Origin: JAAYDY01 sp964500225
GTDB taxonomy: Bacteria; Planctomycetota; Phycisphaerae; FEN-1346; JAACEH01
Assembly (NCBI GenBank): GCA_964500225.1
Contig: CAZCOA010000005.1
Coordinates: 1 to 64,000, forward strand
Reading direction: 5' to 3'
DNA: 64,000 bases
Shown: positions 44,736 through 54,556 of the stretch, piece after piece
Numbering within the stretch: the first letter of the stretch is position 1
Layout of the letters: each line of letters begins with the position of its first letter
Made by a program: the position numbers and the translations under genes
The notes under the pieces: generated by a model
Databases searched by the model: none
What the model was told of the DNA's origin: nothing
The model's input: the letters and a program-made list of their open reading frames with translations, nothing else

Positions 44736-47021
44736 TCATTCTCCCGCCACCTGCTCCAACCAGATGCAGTCGATGACCACGTCCTCGGCTGCATTCGGCT
44801 CATTGGCGAAGTAGAACACATCCCCCTCGACAGGGACAAACTCCCCAAGGTCCACCACATGCCACCCGCCGTCGCTCATCGTGGACACATCGACCTTCGC
44901 TCCCGCGGGGGCCTTGCCTTCCTTGGAACGCCATACGCCACACTGCCACGCACGTCCCGTGGCCCCCTCCTTCAACTTCGACTTCGCGCGGACAAACATC
45001 CGGTATTTCTTCCCCGGCTCAAAATGGTCGGGACTGGCCAGGGCGCATGTAGCCGTCCAGGCGACTGTTGGCTGACGGATGCCCCAGCCGTCGCTGGCGC
45101 CTTCGGCCTGAACGTACCATCGCCCTCGCCCGTCAAACTGGCACCCCTGAATCAGGTGGTAGGTCGCCGGATCCTTGCCCGCCAGTTCGGTCGGCAGCGG
45201 CACACCCTTCTCGGCCACCTGCGACGCATAGGCGCCCAGCCACTCCAACCAGGGTTTCAGCACCTCGCCGTCGGCAATCGCATTGATCTCATAGTCCTCT
45301 GCCACCTTGGCGAAACCATCCGCGATGGCCTGGATATCCACCTTGCCCACCTTCTCCTCGACCGCCTTCCACGTCGGGCTCGCCGGACCGCGCTTGGCCA
45401 GCACATACCACACGGGCATGTGAGCGTGACGTACCCGCCGCTCCAGCACCGGGTCGCCCCTGGCCGCCTGCTCGGCCTCACGCAGCGCGGCCTCCGCGTC
45501 GGCCATCACCGCCGGCACCATGTACGGCGCATCCAGGAGCCGGTAGATGCGCATCACGAAGTCCTGCTCCCGGCCCGGCGTGTGGATCACGTCAATGTAC
45601 TTCTGAATGGCCGGACTGGCTGCCCCGTAGTACCCGTCGCAGAACTCCCGGATAAGCGCCTTGCCGTCGGCATCCGGATTCCAGAGAGCCCGGGCCATGA
45701 CCCACATGCGCAGCCCCACAAACTCCGAGCCGCGAGCCTTGTGCGCTCCCTGCTCGAAAATACCGCGAGCCCCGTTATCCGCCAGAAACTTGATATTCGG
45801 CGCCAGAACATCGAGATTCGGAAATGGCGCCAGATGATGCCGGTAATTGGTCACGTAGTCCCACACGTAGAACCGTTGCGCAATCTTATTCCAATTCCGG
45901 ATGTCCTCGCGGAACGCAGCATTCACCTCGTTGGTCGCCGTGGCCAGCGGATGGGCAAAGTCGCACTCGATGGTGCACAGCGTGATGTACACGTTCTCGC
46001 GCGGCTTGATCGTCTTCGGCGGCTTGCGCGACCACTCGTACGCCGGCGTACACACCTTCGCCCCCGGAATCTCCTTCTCCAACGCCTCGGCCACGCGGTT
46101 GGCAAACGCGATCACCTGGCCACTGTGCGACTCTTCGGCCGCATCGATTGTAGCGCATTTCTCGCATTGGCAATACGACTTGTTGTCCTCCTGCCCGACG
46201 ACGATAAACCGCGCATCCGGCGCCTTGCGGTAGAGTGCGATCGCCCCCTTGAGCATGGCCGCAAAGACCTTGTCGCTGCTCAGACACGGCTGCGTGTCGG
46301 GCCTTCGCTTGCCGTCGCGCAAGGCCCACATGTCTTCCGTGATCGGCTCCCCGGAGGCCTTGAGCAGGGTCACATACGAATGCACCAGATTGCCGATGAA
46401 CTTGTAGCGGCCGCCGAACTTCGCCGGCGGATCGCTCCAGGCAAACCCGTTCAGCTTGTTCCGAACATACCACAATTGGCCCTTGCCGTCCCAGCTCTCC
46501 TGATACATCATGTCGCGGTACTCCAGACGTGGCACTTGTCGCACCTGGATGTCCTTGGCCGCAATCGTGGCCATTTTCGGGATCGTGCTCTCGGTCGGAG
46601 TCCACCACCGGCACCCCAGCGATTCCAGGTACGTGTACACGCCGTACAGCGTTCCGCGATCGTTGTCGCCGCAGATAACCAGCGACGTGTCGTCGCTGCG
46701 GAGCAGAAAACCGTCCAGCGACGTTTCCGTAGGCCCCGTAAACCCCTTCTTGGCTACTTGACCCGTTCCTATGAAGATGCCCGGCGTCTCAACGCTTCCG
46801 ACGGCCGACGTGGTCACCTGGAATTCCGAACCGCTCATCTGGTTCAGGTGCGACCGCAGTTCCTCGGCGGCAAACTGTTCCGCCTCACTGGCGCCTTCCC
46901 TCAGCACGATGGGGCATTGCGCCCTGCCGTCGGCGACCAGAACGAAACCGTCGGCTGCAATCACCGGCCAGGCAATGCACAAGAGAATTGCGGCCACGTT
47001 TGCCATTCGACACATGCCCAT
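44736..47021 (-). CDS. secreted DUF4838 domain protein (glycoside-hydrolase-like)
   Basis: A 761-residue secreted protein. Signal peptide at residues 1-22 (PVIA-A). The N-terminal section (about 30-130) is like the alpha-glucuronidase/GH20 small domain: EQFAAEELRSHLNQMSG, RGTLYGVYTYLESLGCRWWT. The central DUF4838 domain (about 180-480) includes a CQCEKC pair of cysteines and VYITLCTIECDFAHP. The C-terminal 180 residues are a beta-sandwich of carbohydrate-binding type. Planctomycetes encode many such proteins for polysaccharide breakdown. The catalytic acid cannot be assigned with certainty. Its ATG at 47021 has GGGAGG upstream; frames upstream are not supported. Confidence 0.85.
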   Translation of the reverse strand: MGMCRMANVAAILLCIAWPVIAADGFVLVADGRAQCPIVLREGASEAEQFAAEELRSHLNQMSGSEFQVTTSAVGSVETPGIFIGTGQVAKKGFTGPTETSLDGFLLRSDDTSLVICGDNDRGTLYGVYTYLESLGCRWWTPTESTIPKMATIAAKDIQVRQVPRLEYRDMMYQESWDGKGQLWYVRNKLNGFAWSDPPAKFGGRYKFIGNLVHSYVTLLKASGEPITEDMWALRDGKRRPDTQPCLSSDKVFAAMLKGAIALYRKAPDARFIVVGQEDNKSYCQCEKCATIDAAEESHSGQVIAFANRVAEALEKEIPGAKVCTPAYEWSRKPPKTIKPRENVYITLCTIECDFAHPLATATNEVNAAFREDIRNWNKIAQRFYVWDYVTNYRHHLAPFPNLDVLAPNIKFLADNGARGIFEQGAHKARGSEFVGLRMWVMARALWNPDADGKALIREFCDGYYGAASPAIQKYIDVIHTPGREQDFVMRIYRLLDAPYMVPAVMADAEAALREAEQAARGDPVLERRVRHAHMPVWYVLAKRGPASPTWKAVEEKVGKVDIQAIADGFAKVAEDYEINAIADGEVLKPWLEWLGAYASQVAEKGVPLPTELAGKDPATYHLIQGCQFDGRGRWYVQAEGASDGWGIRQPTVAWTATCALASPDHFEPGKKYRMFVRAKSKLKEGATGRAWQCGVWRSKEGKAPAGAKVDVSTMSDGGWHVVDLGEFVPVEGDVFYFANEPNAAEDVVIDCIWLEQVAGE

Positions 47022-47119
47022 GAACACACCTCCCTTTCGGACTCCCGAACAGCGCGAAAACCCAACACCGCGTTTTTCCACCTCGCCGCCACCTGCCGGT
47101 AATCCCATGCCGATCACAC

Positions 47120-47656
47120 TCAGTACCAAATGTTGACGATGAGGTGTTGCTCGGTGACCTTGCCCTGGACGTCGCCGATCGTGGTAGTCACCATCTTGAC
47201 CTCGTACCCCGTCTCGTCGAGCCACATGTTGATCTGCTCGTCCATCAACTCCATGGCCGCACGCGACAACTTAGTGTCGAACGTCTTGACGCGAATCGGC
47301 CCGGTCCCCGACACATGCGGCTCCCGTCGATAACGCACTTCGGCCCGATGCTCCTCGCCGCGGGAGATGATCTCCGTCCGGCCATCCCCGGCCTCGGGCC
47401 GCTCCAGCGTCAACGGTTCCACCGGATCGTCCGGCAGCGAGATCAGGCCGGCCCCGGCGTCTTGCAATCCGGACGCAACGGCCGGTGCCGAAGGACGTTC
47501 AAAGGCGGGTTCCGCCATCGGCGCAGGCGATGCCACGCCGCCAGCCGCGCATTCGCCGCACAGCAACTGCCCGCTGAGCAGTTTTGCCTTCCCGGCAATG
47601 ATGTCGGGCATCGGGATGCTCGATCCGCATTTCGAACAGACTTTCACCTCGGCCAT
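47120..47656 (-). CDS. zinc-ribbon protein of unknown function
   Basis: A 178-residue protein. A four-cysteine zinc ribbon is at the N-terminus (C7, C10, C33, C36; CSKCGSSIPMP and LLCGEC). A disordered Pro/Ala/Glu-rich linker covers residues 40-100. A C-terminal alpha/beta domain (about 108-178) carries KLSRAAMELMDEQINMWLDE and TTIGDVQGKVTEQHLIVNIWY. There is no signal peptide, so it is cytoplasmic. AAGGAG is 8 bases before the ATG. The C-terminal domain may be a small ligand or regulatory module; I do not recognise the family. It lies upstream of the DUF4838 gene with a 98-base gap and could share its transcript. Confidence 0.75.
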   Translation of the reverse strand: MAEVKVCSKCGSSIPMPDIIAGKAKLLSGQLLCGECAAGGVASPAPMAEPAFERPSAPAVASGLQDAGAGLISLPDDPVEPLTLERPEAGDGRTEIISRGEEHRAEVRYRREPHVSGTGPIRVKTFDTKLSRAAMELMDEQINMWLDETGYEVKMVTTTIGDVQGKVTEQHLIVNIWY

Positions 47657-47929
47657 GATTCCGACTCCTTGTTGTGACGCAGACTCGATTGGCGGCTGGA
47701 ACCGCCGACTTGCAGTTCACCACTGTATTGCCGGTCCCCGGCGAATTCAACTGCTTTCCCGCCGGCCGGTGTCGCCAAATTAGCCAGACGCCAAACCCAG
47801 CGCAAAGCACAAGTTGCGTACACGCCTCACTTGACCCGCCCTGATTTTCGTGCTATGGTTAACCCTGTCACCACGCTCTCCGTGTCGCTCCGTCGCGCGC
47901 GTAATGTCTCACCGGAAGGAAACACCCCT

Positions 47930-49675
47930 ATGACCGCTCCTTGGCGTTTCGTGGTCGTTCTGGCGGCTGCGGCCCTTATCGTTGTCGCGTGCGATTCCCT
48001 CCTGCGGGCCGAGAGTCCCTACGCTCAGTGGGCCAACGGCCCCTCCACCGACCCCAACTGGTTCCCCATCGGCGTCTGGCTCCAGAGCACTTCCACCTCG
48101 CGCATCGCCCAGTACCAGGCCGCGGGCTTCAACATCTACGTCGGCCTCTGGCAGGGCCCCACCGAAACGCAACTGGCCAATCTCAAAGCCCGAGGCATGA
48201 AGACCATCTGCTCCCAGAACTCCGTCGCCCTGAACTCCGTAAACCGCGATGTCATCATCGGCTGGTCACAGGTGGACGAGCCCGATAATGCCCAATGGAA
48301 CAGCGTGACCCAGACCTACGATCCGCCCATCCTCCCCTCCGAAATCGTCAACCGCTACAATGCCATGAAAGCCAACGATGCCACGCGGCCGATTTTTCTC
48401 AACCTCGGCCAAGGGGTCGCCGGGGACGGATGGTGGGGACGCGGCACCAGAACCAATCACCCCGAGGACTACCCCTTGTATCTACAAGGTTGCGACATCG
48501 CCTCCTTCGACATCTACCCGTTCGCCAGCAGCACCGATCCCCGATATGCCCCCGTCAAGGACAAGCCCTGGGTCATCCCATACGGCGTCGATCGGCTCAA
48601 CACCTGGAAGCAGGGAACCCAGACCGATGTCGTCTGGAACTTCGTCGAATGCACCAACATCAGCGGCTATGGCAAGGCCACTGCGACCCAAGTGAAGGCC
48701 GAGGTCTGGATGTCCCTCGTCCACGGGTCCATGGGCATCCTCTATTTCGTTCACCAGATGGACCCTTTCATCGAGGCCGGTTTGCTTGCCGATCCGGTTA
48801 TGACCGCAGCCGTCACGGAGATCAACAACCAGATTCACGCGCTCGCCCCGGTCCTGAACAGCCCCACTATTCCCAACGGCGCCACAGTCCAGTCGTCTAA
48901 TCCCGATGTGCCCGTGGACATCATGGTCAAAGCCTACGACGGTGCCACCTACCTGTTCGCCGTCGGCATGCGCGACGGCTCGACGACGGCGACCTTCCAA
49001 GTGGCCGGCATGGATGGGCCCGCCATGGCGGAGGTACTTGGCGAGGGACGATCCATCTCCGTCGCCGGAGGATCATTCCAGGATACGTTCACCCCCTATG
49101 CCGTTCACCTTTATCGTATCGTGCAGACCGCCGCGCACGTGATGGGATGGCAGGTCGTGGCCTCGCACGGCCCCGCCGGCGAATTGGCCTCCGATGTCGC
49201 CGACCAATACGTCGAGCCCCGATTGACCGGACTGGCCTGCTTCCGCATCCGGTTCGAGGCGCCCATCGACCCGGCCACCGTCACCGACGGGGCCGTCACG
49301 ATCCTCGGCGCCGCTGGCGGCAACCAGACCGCCACGATTGCGGGCATGACACTTGACAGCACCCAGACGCTCCTCACCGTCACCCTCGCAGCACCGCTGC
49401 CCGATGCCGACGCCTACACGATCACTGCCGGCGGGCCGCTACGAACCACGGCCGGACTCGGCATCACCGGCGACACCGACATCGTCATCCGCACGTTGGC
49501 CGGCGACATCGACGGATCTGGAACCGTTACCGCGGCCGACCTTCTGGCTGTCCGGACTGCGGCAGGGGCACCGCTGGCGCCTCCCGTCGCTCGTTGCGAC
49601 CTGGACGGGTCCGGCGCCGTCACCGCCGATGACATGCGACTCCTGAGACCCCTGCTCGGCCACAGCCTACCGTAA
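47930..49675 (+). CDS. secreted glycoside-hydrolase-like protein with C-terminal dockerin repeats
   Basis: A 581-residue protein with a signal peptide that contains a cysteine at the -1/+1 region (VVACDSLLRAES). Residues about 35-320 form a TIM-barrel-like domain (NWFPIGVWLQST, DVIIGWSQVDEPDN, SFDIYPFASST). A beta domain (about 330-400) and an Ig-like domain (about 410-515) follow. The end carries two calcium-binding dockerin-type motifs: GDIDGSGTVTAADLL and CDLDGSGAVTADDMR. Dockerin modules normally dock to cohesins or are attached to secreted enzymes. A substrate is not evident. The start at 47930 has AAGGA upstream; the TTG at 47831 is not supported. Confidence 0.85.
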   Translation: MTAPWRFVVVLAAAALIVVACDSLLRAESPYAQWANGPSTDPNWFPIGVWLQSTSTSRIAQYQAAGFNIYVGLWQGPTETQLANLKARGMKTICSQNSVALNSVNRDVIIGWSQVDEPDNAQWNSVTQTYDPPILPSEIVNRYNAMKANDATRPIFLNLGQGVAGDGWWGRGTRTNHPEDYPLYLQGCDIASFDIYPFASSTDPRYAPVKDKPWVIPYGVDRLNTWKQGTQTDVVWNFVECTNISGYGKATATQVKAEVWMSLVHGSMGILYFVHQMDPFIEAGLLADPVMTAAVTEINNQIHALAPVLNSPTIPNGATVQSSNPDVPVDIMVKAYDGATYLFAVGMRDGSTTATFQVAGMDGPAMAEVLGEGRSISVAGGSFQDTFTPYAVHLYRIVQTAAHVMGWQVVASHGPAGELASDVADQYVEPRLTGLACFRIRFEAPIDPATVTDGAVTILGAAGGNQTATIAGMTLDSTQTLLTVTLAAPLPDADAYTITAGGPLRTTAGLGITGDTDIVIRTLAGDIDGSGTVTAADLLAVRTAAGAPLAPPVARCDLDGSGAVTADDMRLLRPLLGHSLP

Positions 49676-49721
49676 GTGGCACGCCACTGCTGCCGGCCCC
49701 GCTCCGAAAAGCGTCGTCCGC

Positions 49722-49750
49722 TTGACAATTGTCCTCTCGGCAGCGAAAAT
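49722..49750 (+). promoter_or_regulatory. possible promoter of aspS
   Basis: TTGACA (49722-49727), 17-base spacer, GAAAAT (49745-49750), about 112 bases before the aspS start. The -10 match is only fair. Confidence 0.45.
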
Positions 49751-49861
49751 ACCGCGTCTTGTGCTGCCTCCGGGGCCTGTCACGTCATAGGTCCGCCGCG
49801 GCGGCACGCCCGGCCGATAACCGACCCGGCGACATTTGCATTCTGGCGAAGGAGTCTTCTG

Positions 49862-51664
49862 GTGTCAAAGCCTACCACAATGCGCACGCACACGTGCGGC
49901 GACCTGGGTATCTCCGATGTCGGCGCCACCGTCACCCTGTGCGGCTGGGTCGCCAACTTCCGCGACCACGGCGGCCTGATCTTCGTTGACCTCCGTGACC
50001 GCTACGGCCTCACCCAGTGCGTCTTCGATCCGGCCATCGCCCCCGAGGCCCACGCCGTCGCCGAACGCGTCCGCAGTGAATGGGTGCTCCAAGTCGCCGG
50101 TCGCGTGCGTAGGCGGCCCGAAGGAATGGTCAACCCCAAAATGACCACCGGCGCCATCGAGATCGAAGCCACGACCCTGACTGTTCTGAACCAGTCCCTG
50201 ACGCCTCCGTTCGAAATCTCCGCCGAGAGTGACGCCGGCGAAGACCTGCGGCTGAAGTACCGCTACCTCGACCTGCGCCGCGCCCCCATGCGCGACGCTC
50301 TCGTCGCCCGCAGCCGCATCGCCAAGGCCATGCGAGACTTCTACGACCGCGAAGGTTTCATCGACGTGGAGACGCCGTTCCTCACCAAGAGCACACCCGA
50401 GGGCGCACGCGACTTCCTCGTGCCTTCGCGCGTCAACCCCGGCATGTTCTTCGCACTGCCTCAATCCCCGCAGCTTTTCAAGCAGATCCTCATGATCGCG
50501 GGCTTCGACCGCTACTACCAGATTGTCCGCTGCATGCGCGATGAAGACCTGCGGGCCGACCGGCAGCCGGAGTTCACCCAACTCGACGTGGAAATGGCCT
50601 GCGTTACGGCCGAGGACGTTATCACCACCACCGAACGCATGATTGCTTACGTCGCCAAGACCGCGCTGGACATCGACGTGCCCTTGCCCATGCCGCGCAT
50701 GACCTACGACGAGGCCATGCTCCGCTACGGCAAGGACGCCCCCGACACGCGGTTCGAAATGCTCATCCACGACATCACGGCCCTGGCCGACGAGACCGAT
50801 TTCCGCGTCTTTAAGCAGGTTATCCAGTCCGGCGGCGTGGTCCGCGGGCTCTGTGCCAAGGGCGGCGCGCGGCTCACACGGAAGGAAATCGACGACCTCA
50901 CCCCCTTCGCCGCCACCTTCGGCGCCAAGGGCGTTGCCTGGATGAAAATCGACGCCACCGGACCCACCGGCCCCATCGCCAAGTTCTTCAACGACGATCA
51001 ACGCAGGCGGCTCCTCGCCGAGTTCGACGCCGGCGAGAACGACCTCCTGCTCTTTGTCGCCGACACCATCCCGGTCACGTGCCGTTCGCTGGCCGAGATC
51101 CGCCTGAACGTCGGACGCAAACTCGGACTCGTGGACGAAAACAAGTTCGCCTTCACCTGGGTCGTCGATTTTCCGATGTTCGACTACGACGAGCAGGAGA
51201 AGCGATATGTCTCGATGCACCACCCGTTCACCTCGCCGCGCGACGAGGATCTGGACCGGCTGGAAAGCGATCCCCTGAAAGTCCGGGCGAAGGCCTACGA
51301 CGTGGTGCTCAACGGCACCGAGTTGGGCGGCGGCAGCATACGCATTCATCGGACCGACGTCCAGCAACGGGTCTTCAACCTTCTCGGTATCCGAGAAGCC
51401 GATGCCCGCATGAAGTTCGGCTTCCTCCTAGACGCGTTGGCCTACGGCGCCCCGCCCCACGGCGGCATCGCCCTCGGCATGGACCGCTGCGTCATGCTCC
51501 TGCTCGGCCTCAAGAACATCCGCGACACCATCGCCTTCCCGAAGACGCAGAAGGCCGTGTGCCTGATGACCAACGCTCCGGGTCCGGTGGACGACCGGCA
51601 GCTTCAGGAACTGAGCATCCGCCTGGCCCCCGAGGTCAAGGCCGCCCTGAACGACCAGAAGTAG
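49862..51664 (+). CDS. aspS: aspartyl-tRNA synthetase
   Basis: Charges tRNA-Asp (and perhaps tRNA-Asn, if the enzyme is non-discriminating). A 600-residue class II synthetase of bacterial type: N-terminal OB fold with VTLCGWVANFRDHGGLIFVDL; motif 2 with IVRCMRDEDLRADRQPEFTQ; a GAD insertion at about residues 300-420; motif 3 GIALGMDRCVMLLLG. The start is GTG at 49862, 7 bases after AAGGAG; an in-frame ATG 18 bases later is the alternative. It precedes pyk by 61 bases. Length and motif set are standard. Confidence 0.96.
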   Translation: MSKPTTMRTHTCGDLGISDVGATVTLCGWVANFRDHGGLIFVDLRDRYGLTQCVFDPAIAPEAHAVAERVRSEWVLQVAGRVRRRPEGMVNPKMTTGAIEIEATTLTVLNQSLTPPFEISAESDAGEDLRLKYRYLDLRRAPMRDALVARSRIAKAMRDFYDREGFIDVETPFLTKSTPEGARDFLVPSRVNPGMFFALPQSPQLFKQILMIAGFDRYYQIVRCMRDEDLRADRQPEFTQLDVEMACVTAEDVITTTERMIAYVAKTALDIDVPLPMPRMTYDEAMLRYGKDAPDTRFEMLIHDITALADETDFRVFKQVIQSGGVVRGLCAKGGARLTRKEIDDLTPFAATFGAKGVAWMKIDATGPTGPIAKFFNDDQRRRLLAEFDAGENDLLLFVADTIPVTCRSLAEIRLNVGRKLGLVDENKFAFTWVVDFPMFDYDEQEKRYVSMHHPFTSPRDEDLDRLESDPLKVRAKAYDVVLNGTELGGGSIRIHRTDVQQRVFNLLGIREADARMKFGFLLDALAYGAPPHGGIALGMDRCVMLLLGLKNIRDTIAFPKTQKAVCLMTNAPGPVDDRQLQELSIRLAPEVKAALNDQK

Positions 51665-51725
51665 GCCGTTGCCAGGCAGCCGGCTGCTCAGCGCCACCAT
51701 CCGACACCCACGGAGGCCACTGACC

Positions 51726-53186
51726 ATGGCATCGGACATCCGCTTCACCAAGATCGTCGCAACAGTCGGCCCCGCCACGGAAAGCCAGGACCGGATCCGA
51801 ACCCTTCTGGAGGCCGGCTGCAATGTCATCCGTCTCAATGCGTCGCACGGATCCGCCCAGTGGCGCACCGACGTCCTCGCACGGGTGCGACGCACCGCCG
51901 ACGAGTTGAACCGGCACGTCGCGGTACTGCTGGACCTATGCGGCCCGAAAATTCGCGTCGCGGCCCTCAGCAACGATCCGCTCTCCCTGGCCGCAGACGA
52001 CACCATCACCATCGGCCGCCACAGCTTGCCGCAGGGAGCCGTCGGATTCACGTCCACCTATCCCGCCATCGTGGACGATTGCCGCGTCAACGAGACCATT
52101 CTCCTCGACGACGGGGCGATGCGACTGACCGTCACCGACATCGGCCCCGACACGCTGACGTGCCGCGTCGAGGTTCCGGGCCTGCTCCTGCCGCGCAAGG
52201 GCATCAACCTGCCCGAGACCGCCATCTCGTCCCCGTCGCTCACGCCGAAGGACCTCGACGATCTGGCCTGGGGCCTTGCCGCCGACGTGGACTACATCGG
52301 CCTGTCCTTCGTTCGCCGCCCCGAGGACATCTCGGACCTTCGCCGCCGCATCCGCGAGGCCGGATCGGCCGCGCGAATCGTCGCGAAGATCGAGAAACCC
52401 GAGGCCGTCGCCGACATCGAACGGATCATCGCCCTGAGCGACGCCGTCATGGTGGCCCGAGGCGACCTGGGCGTCGAAATGGATGTCGCCGAGGTTCCCC
52501 TCATCCAGAAACGCATCACGCGCTTGGCCATCCGTTCCGCCACGCCCGTCATCATCGCCACCCAGATGTTGCAGACGATGATCCACCAGCCCTATCCCAC
52601 GCGGGCCGAGGTGTCCGACATCGCCAATGCCATCCTCGACGGGGCCGATGCCATCATGCTGTCGGGCGAAACCGCCGTCGGAGCATATCCGCGTGAGGCC
52701 GTCGCCGTCATGGACCGCATCGCCAATCTCACCGAGGACCACGAGAAGGAATTCGGCACGCCCTGTCCGCCTCCGGAGCCGACGCCAAGCCCCGCCCCCA
52801 CTGACAACGGCCGGCAGCCCATGCCGCCCCTGAATCGCGCCCTGGCCGACGGGGCCGTCCGCGTCGCAGCCGATGTCGGCGCCAAGGCCATCGTGGTACT
52901 GACTCACACCGGCGCCACTGCCCTGGCCGTCAGTAAGCAGCGGCCGAACATCCCTATTATCGCCATCAGCGACCGACTCCAGACATGCCGCCAGGCGACG
53001 CTCTATCATGGCGTGATCGCCATCTACCACCCCGACCACATCCAGACTCCGGACGTGCGGCAGCGCGTCAGCGAGTTGCTGGCCGATGGGAAATGGGTTG
53101 AGCCGGGCTCGACCGTCGTTATAATCAGCGGTCAGTTCCCGGGTACCCCCGGCCTGAGCGACATTCTTCAGGTTCACCGACTCTGA
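51726..53186 (+). CDS. pyk: pyruvate kinase
   Basis: Converts PEP and ADP to pyruvate and ATP, the last step of glycolysis. A 486-residue protein with NASHGSAQWR, the B-domain, the metal-binding KIEKPEAVADIERI, RGDLGVEMDVAEVP, and TQMLQTMIHQPYPTRAEVSD with the following GADAIMLSGETAVGAYP. The C-terminal allosteric-type domain is present (VLTHTGATALAVSKQRP). A Pro-rich insert (about residues 340-365) precedes it. The ATG at 51726 has GGAGG upstream. PPDK, encoded 2 kb away, catalyses the opposite reaction. Confidence 0.95.
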   Translation: MASDIRFTKIVATVGPATESQDRIRTLLEAGCNVIRLNASHGSAQWRTDVLARVRRTADELNRHVAVLLDLCGPKIRVAALSNDPLSLAADDTITIGRHSLPQGAVGFTSTYPAIVDDCRVNETILLDDGAMRLTVTDIGPDTLTCRVEVPGLLLPRKGINLPETAISSPSLTPKDLDDLAWGLAADVDYIGLSFVRRPEDISDLRRRIREAGSAARIVAKIEKPEAVADIERIIALSDAVMVARGDLGVEMDVAEVPLIQKRITRLAIRSATPVIIATQMLQTMIHQPYPTRAEVSDIANAILDGADAIMLSGETAVGAYPREAVAVMDRIANLTEDHEKEFGTPCPPPEPTPSPAPTDNGRQPMPPLNRALADGAVRVAADVGAKAIVVLTHTGATALAVSKQRPNIPIIAISDRLQTCRQATLYHGVIAIYHPDHIQTPDVRQRVSELLADGKWVEPGSTVVIISGQFPGTPGLSDILQVHRL

Positions 53187-53220
53187 TGCACATGGCACCA
53201 TCCATGGAGACACCGTCCTC

Positions 53221-53841
53221 ATGCACGCATCACAGAGACTCGTCCTGATAGCAGGCCTCGCGGCAGCCGCCATCGCAGCCGCCGCCGGCTGTCGTCCCGC
53301 CGCCGAGCCTACCAATCCCATCATCGTGGCTTCTCACGACCGCCTGCTCATCCGGCAGCAGATCACCGAGATGCTGGAAGACATGTTCTTCGAGGTGGAA
53401 CGCCCGCCGCGCGACCCGGAACGCATCGACACGCTGCCCCTCGTCTCGGCACATCCCACCGAGTTCTGGCGACCCGACGTGCGGACGCTTGAGGACAAGG
53501 TCGAAAGCTCCCTGCACACCGTGCGGCGGACGGTCACCATTTTCCTGCGCGATCCGGCCCAGGGCGAAGCGTCTCCGTCCGCGCCGGTCGCCGCGCCCGC
53601 GGCCCCGGCCAACAGCGGCTTGAGCATCGAAGTGATTGTTCGCAAGGAACGGTTAGCCATCGCAGGCGCCCTCAACGCCACCAGCGCAGGCGACATGTAC
53701 TCGGTCTATAGCGGCCGCATCCGGGCCCTCGAAGACTACGAGGCCCACTACGGCGTTGGCGAAACCTGGGTGGACCATGGCCGCGACGCCGCCCTTGAGC
53801 AGTATCTCCTAAAGCATATCCTGAAACGGATAGGCTCTTAG
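53221..53841 (+). CDS. putative lipoprotein of unknown function
   Basis: A 206-residue protein with a signal peptide and lipobox AAAAGC at about residues 19-24, so lipid-anchored. The body has a helical first half (RLLIRQQITEMLEDMFFEVE) and a beta-type second half (SIEVIVRKERLAIAGALN), with a disordered Ala/Pro stretch between. GGAG lies about 10 bases before the ATG. It starts 34 bases after pyk, so may be on the same transcript. No family is recognised. Confidence 0.75.
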   Translation: MHASQRLVLIAGLAAAAIAAAAGCRPAAEPTNPIIVASHDRLLIRQQITEMLEDMFFEVERPPRDPERIDTLPLVSAHPTEFWRPDVRTLEDKVESSLHTVRRTVTIFLRDPAQGEASPSAPVAAPAAPANSGLSIEVIVRKERLAIAGALNATSAGDMYSVYSGRIRALEDYEAHYGVGETWVDHGRDAALEQYLLKHILKRIGS

Positions 53842-54107
53842 TCACCCGCCGCCTGATACTGGATGGACTGGCTGGTGACCTGTCGCGGCCCATAGAGCTT
53901 GCGCGTGGCGCCGACCGTCCGCGCCTCCTCGGAGAAGAGTTTCATCTGCGCCTCGGCAAGCACCTCGGCAAGAAGCGACTTGTACTGCTCGTTGAGCGGC
54001 GCGCGAAGCCGGCGCGCCTGATAGCCATAGAGTCGCGCGTACCCCCCCCCATCGCCCACGCTTGGCGCCGCCGTGGCCTTATACGGCCGACCGTGCCCAA
54101 CGCGCAA
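53838..54107 (-). pseudogene. possible remnant of a coding sequence (C-terminal fragment)
   Basis: An open frame of 89 codons. Its last 60 residues (RLRAPLNEQYKSLLAEVLAE and SEEARTVGATRKLYGPRQVT) look like a genuine soluble helical protein. The N-terminal 25 codons do not, and a run of nine C at about 54042-54050 would be prone to frameshift. No ribosome site precedes its ATG, and its end overlaps the convergent lipoprotein gene by 4 bases. I read it as the 3' end of a decayed gene, but a short real gene is not excluded. Confidence 0.35.
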
Positions 54108-54169
54108 CCGCCCCGCACCGCTAACGGCTGTCGCGGTTCAGGGCCTCATTCCACCAAGAAATGCCACCA

Positions 54170-54480
54170 TGCGACACATCATACTTCTGGCCGTCCTCAC
54201 ACCGGCGCCGTCTTCTGCTCTGCCACCGATACTAACTGGTGCGATTTCGAGAGCCACAAGGGCGTGTCCTCGGTGCCCTGGACGGGCAAAAAACAGGTGG
54301 CTGCCGAGGCGGATAGGTTCGTCCAGTTCGGCGACTTCGACCTGGATACGGTCATCCCCCAGATACAATTCACCTACAACGGCTACGTCCGGTTCAACGG
54401 CGGCGCTGAACCTGGCGACCTTGTCGATCCTGCTAAACGTCCTGAACGGCGAGCCCACCCCCTATGGTCGCCTTCCCATG
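54170..54480 (+). pseudogene. probable degraded secreted-protein remnant
   Basis: The stretch has a signal-like start (MRHIILLAVLTPAP, at 54170) but after about 20 codons the coding-like sequence continues in another frame (TNWCDFESHKGVSSV, then VQFGDFDLDTV and TYNGYVRFNGG). Near 54420 a third stretch, NLATLSILLNVLNG, resembles the helix of a dockerin repeat and again needs a frame change. Together this suggests a frameshifted gene for a small dockerin-type secreted protein. The evidence is by eye only. Confidence 0.3.
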
Positions 54481-54501
54481 GATCCGCCATGTGCCAAAGA
54501 A

Positions 54502-54531
54502 AAACCCCCGCTCCTATCGGAACGGGGGTTT
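54502..54531. terminator. bidirectional terminator downstream of the cold-shock gene
   Basis: AAACCCCCG (54502-54510) pairs with CGGGGGTTT (54523-54531), with further partial pairing inside. A/T on both sides makes it effective in both directions. It ends 26 bases from the stop of the cold-shock gene. Confidence 0.85.
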
Positions 54532-54556
54532 CGCTAGTTACAACGTGCTCAGCAAC

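Noticed and set aside
49676..49861. N-terminal extension of aspS by 62 codons
   Set aside because: Composition is unlike the family N-terminus, while GTG at 49862 has AAGGAG at good distance and family start position.
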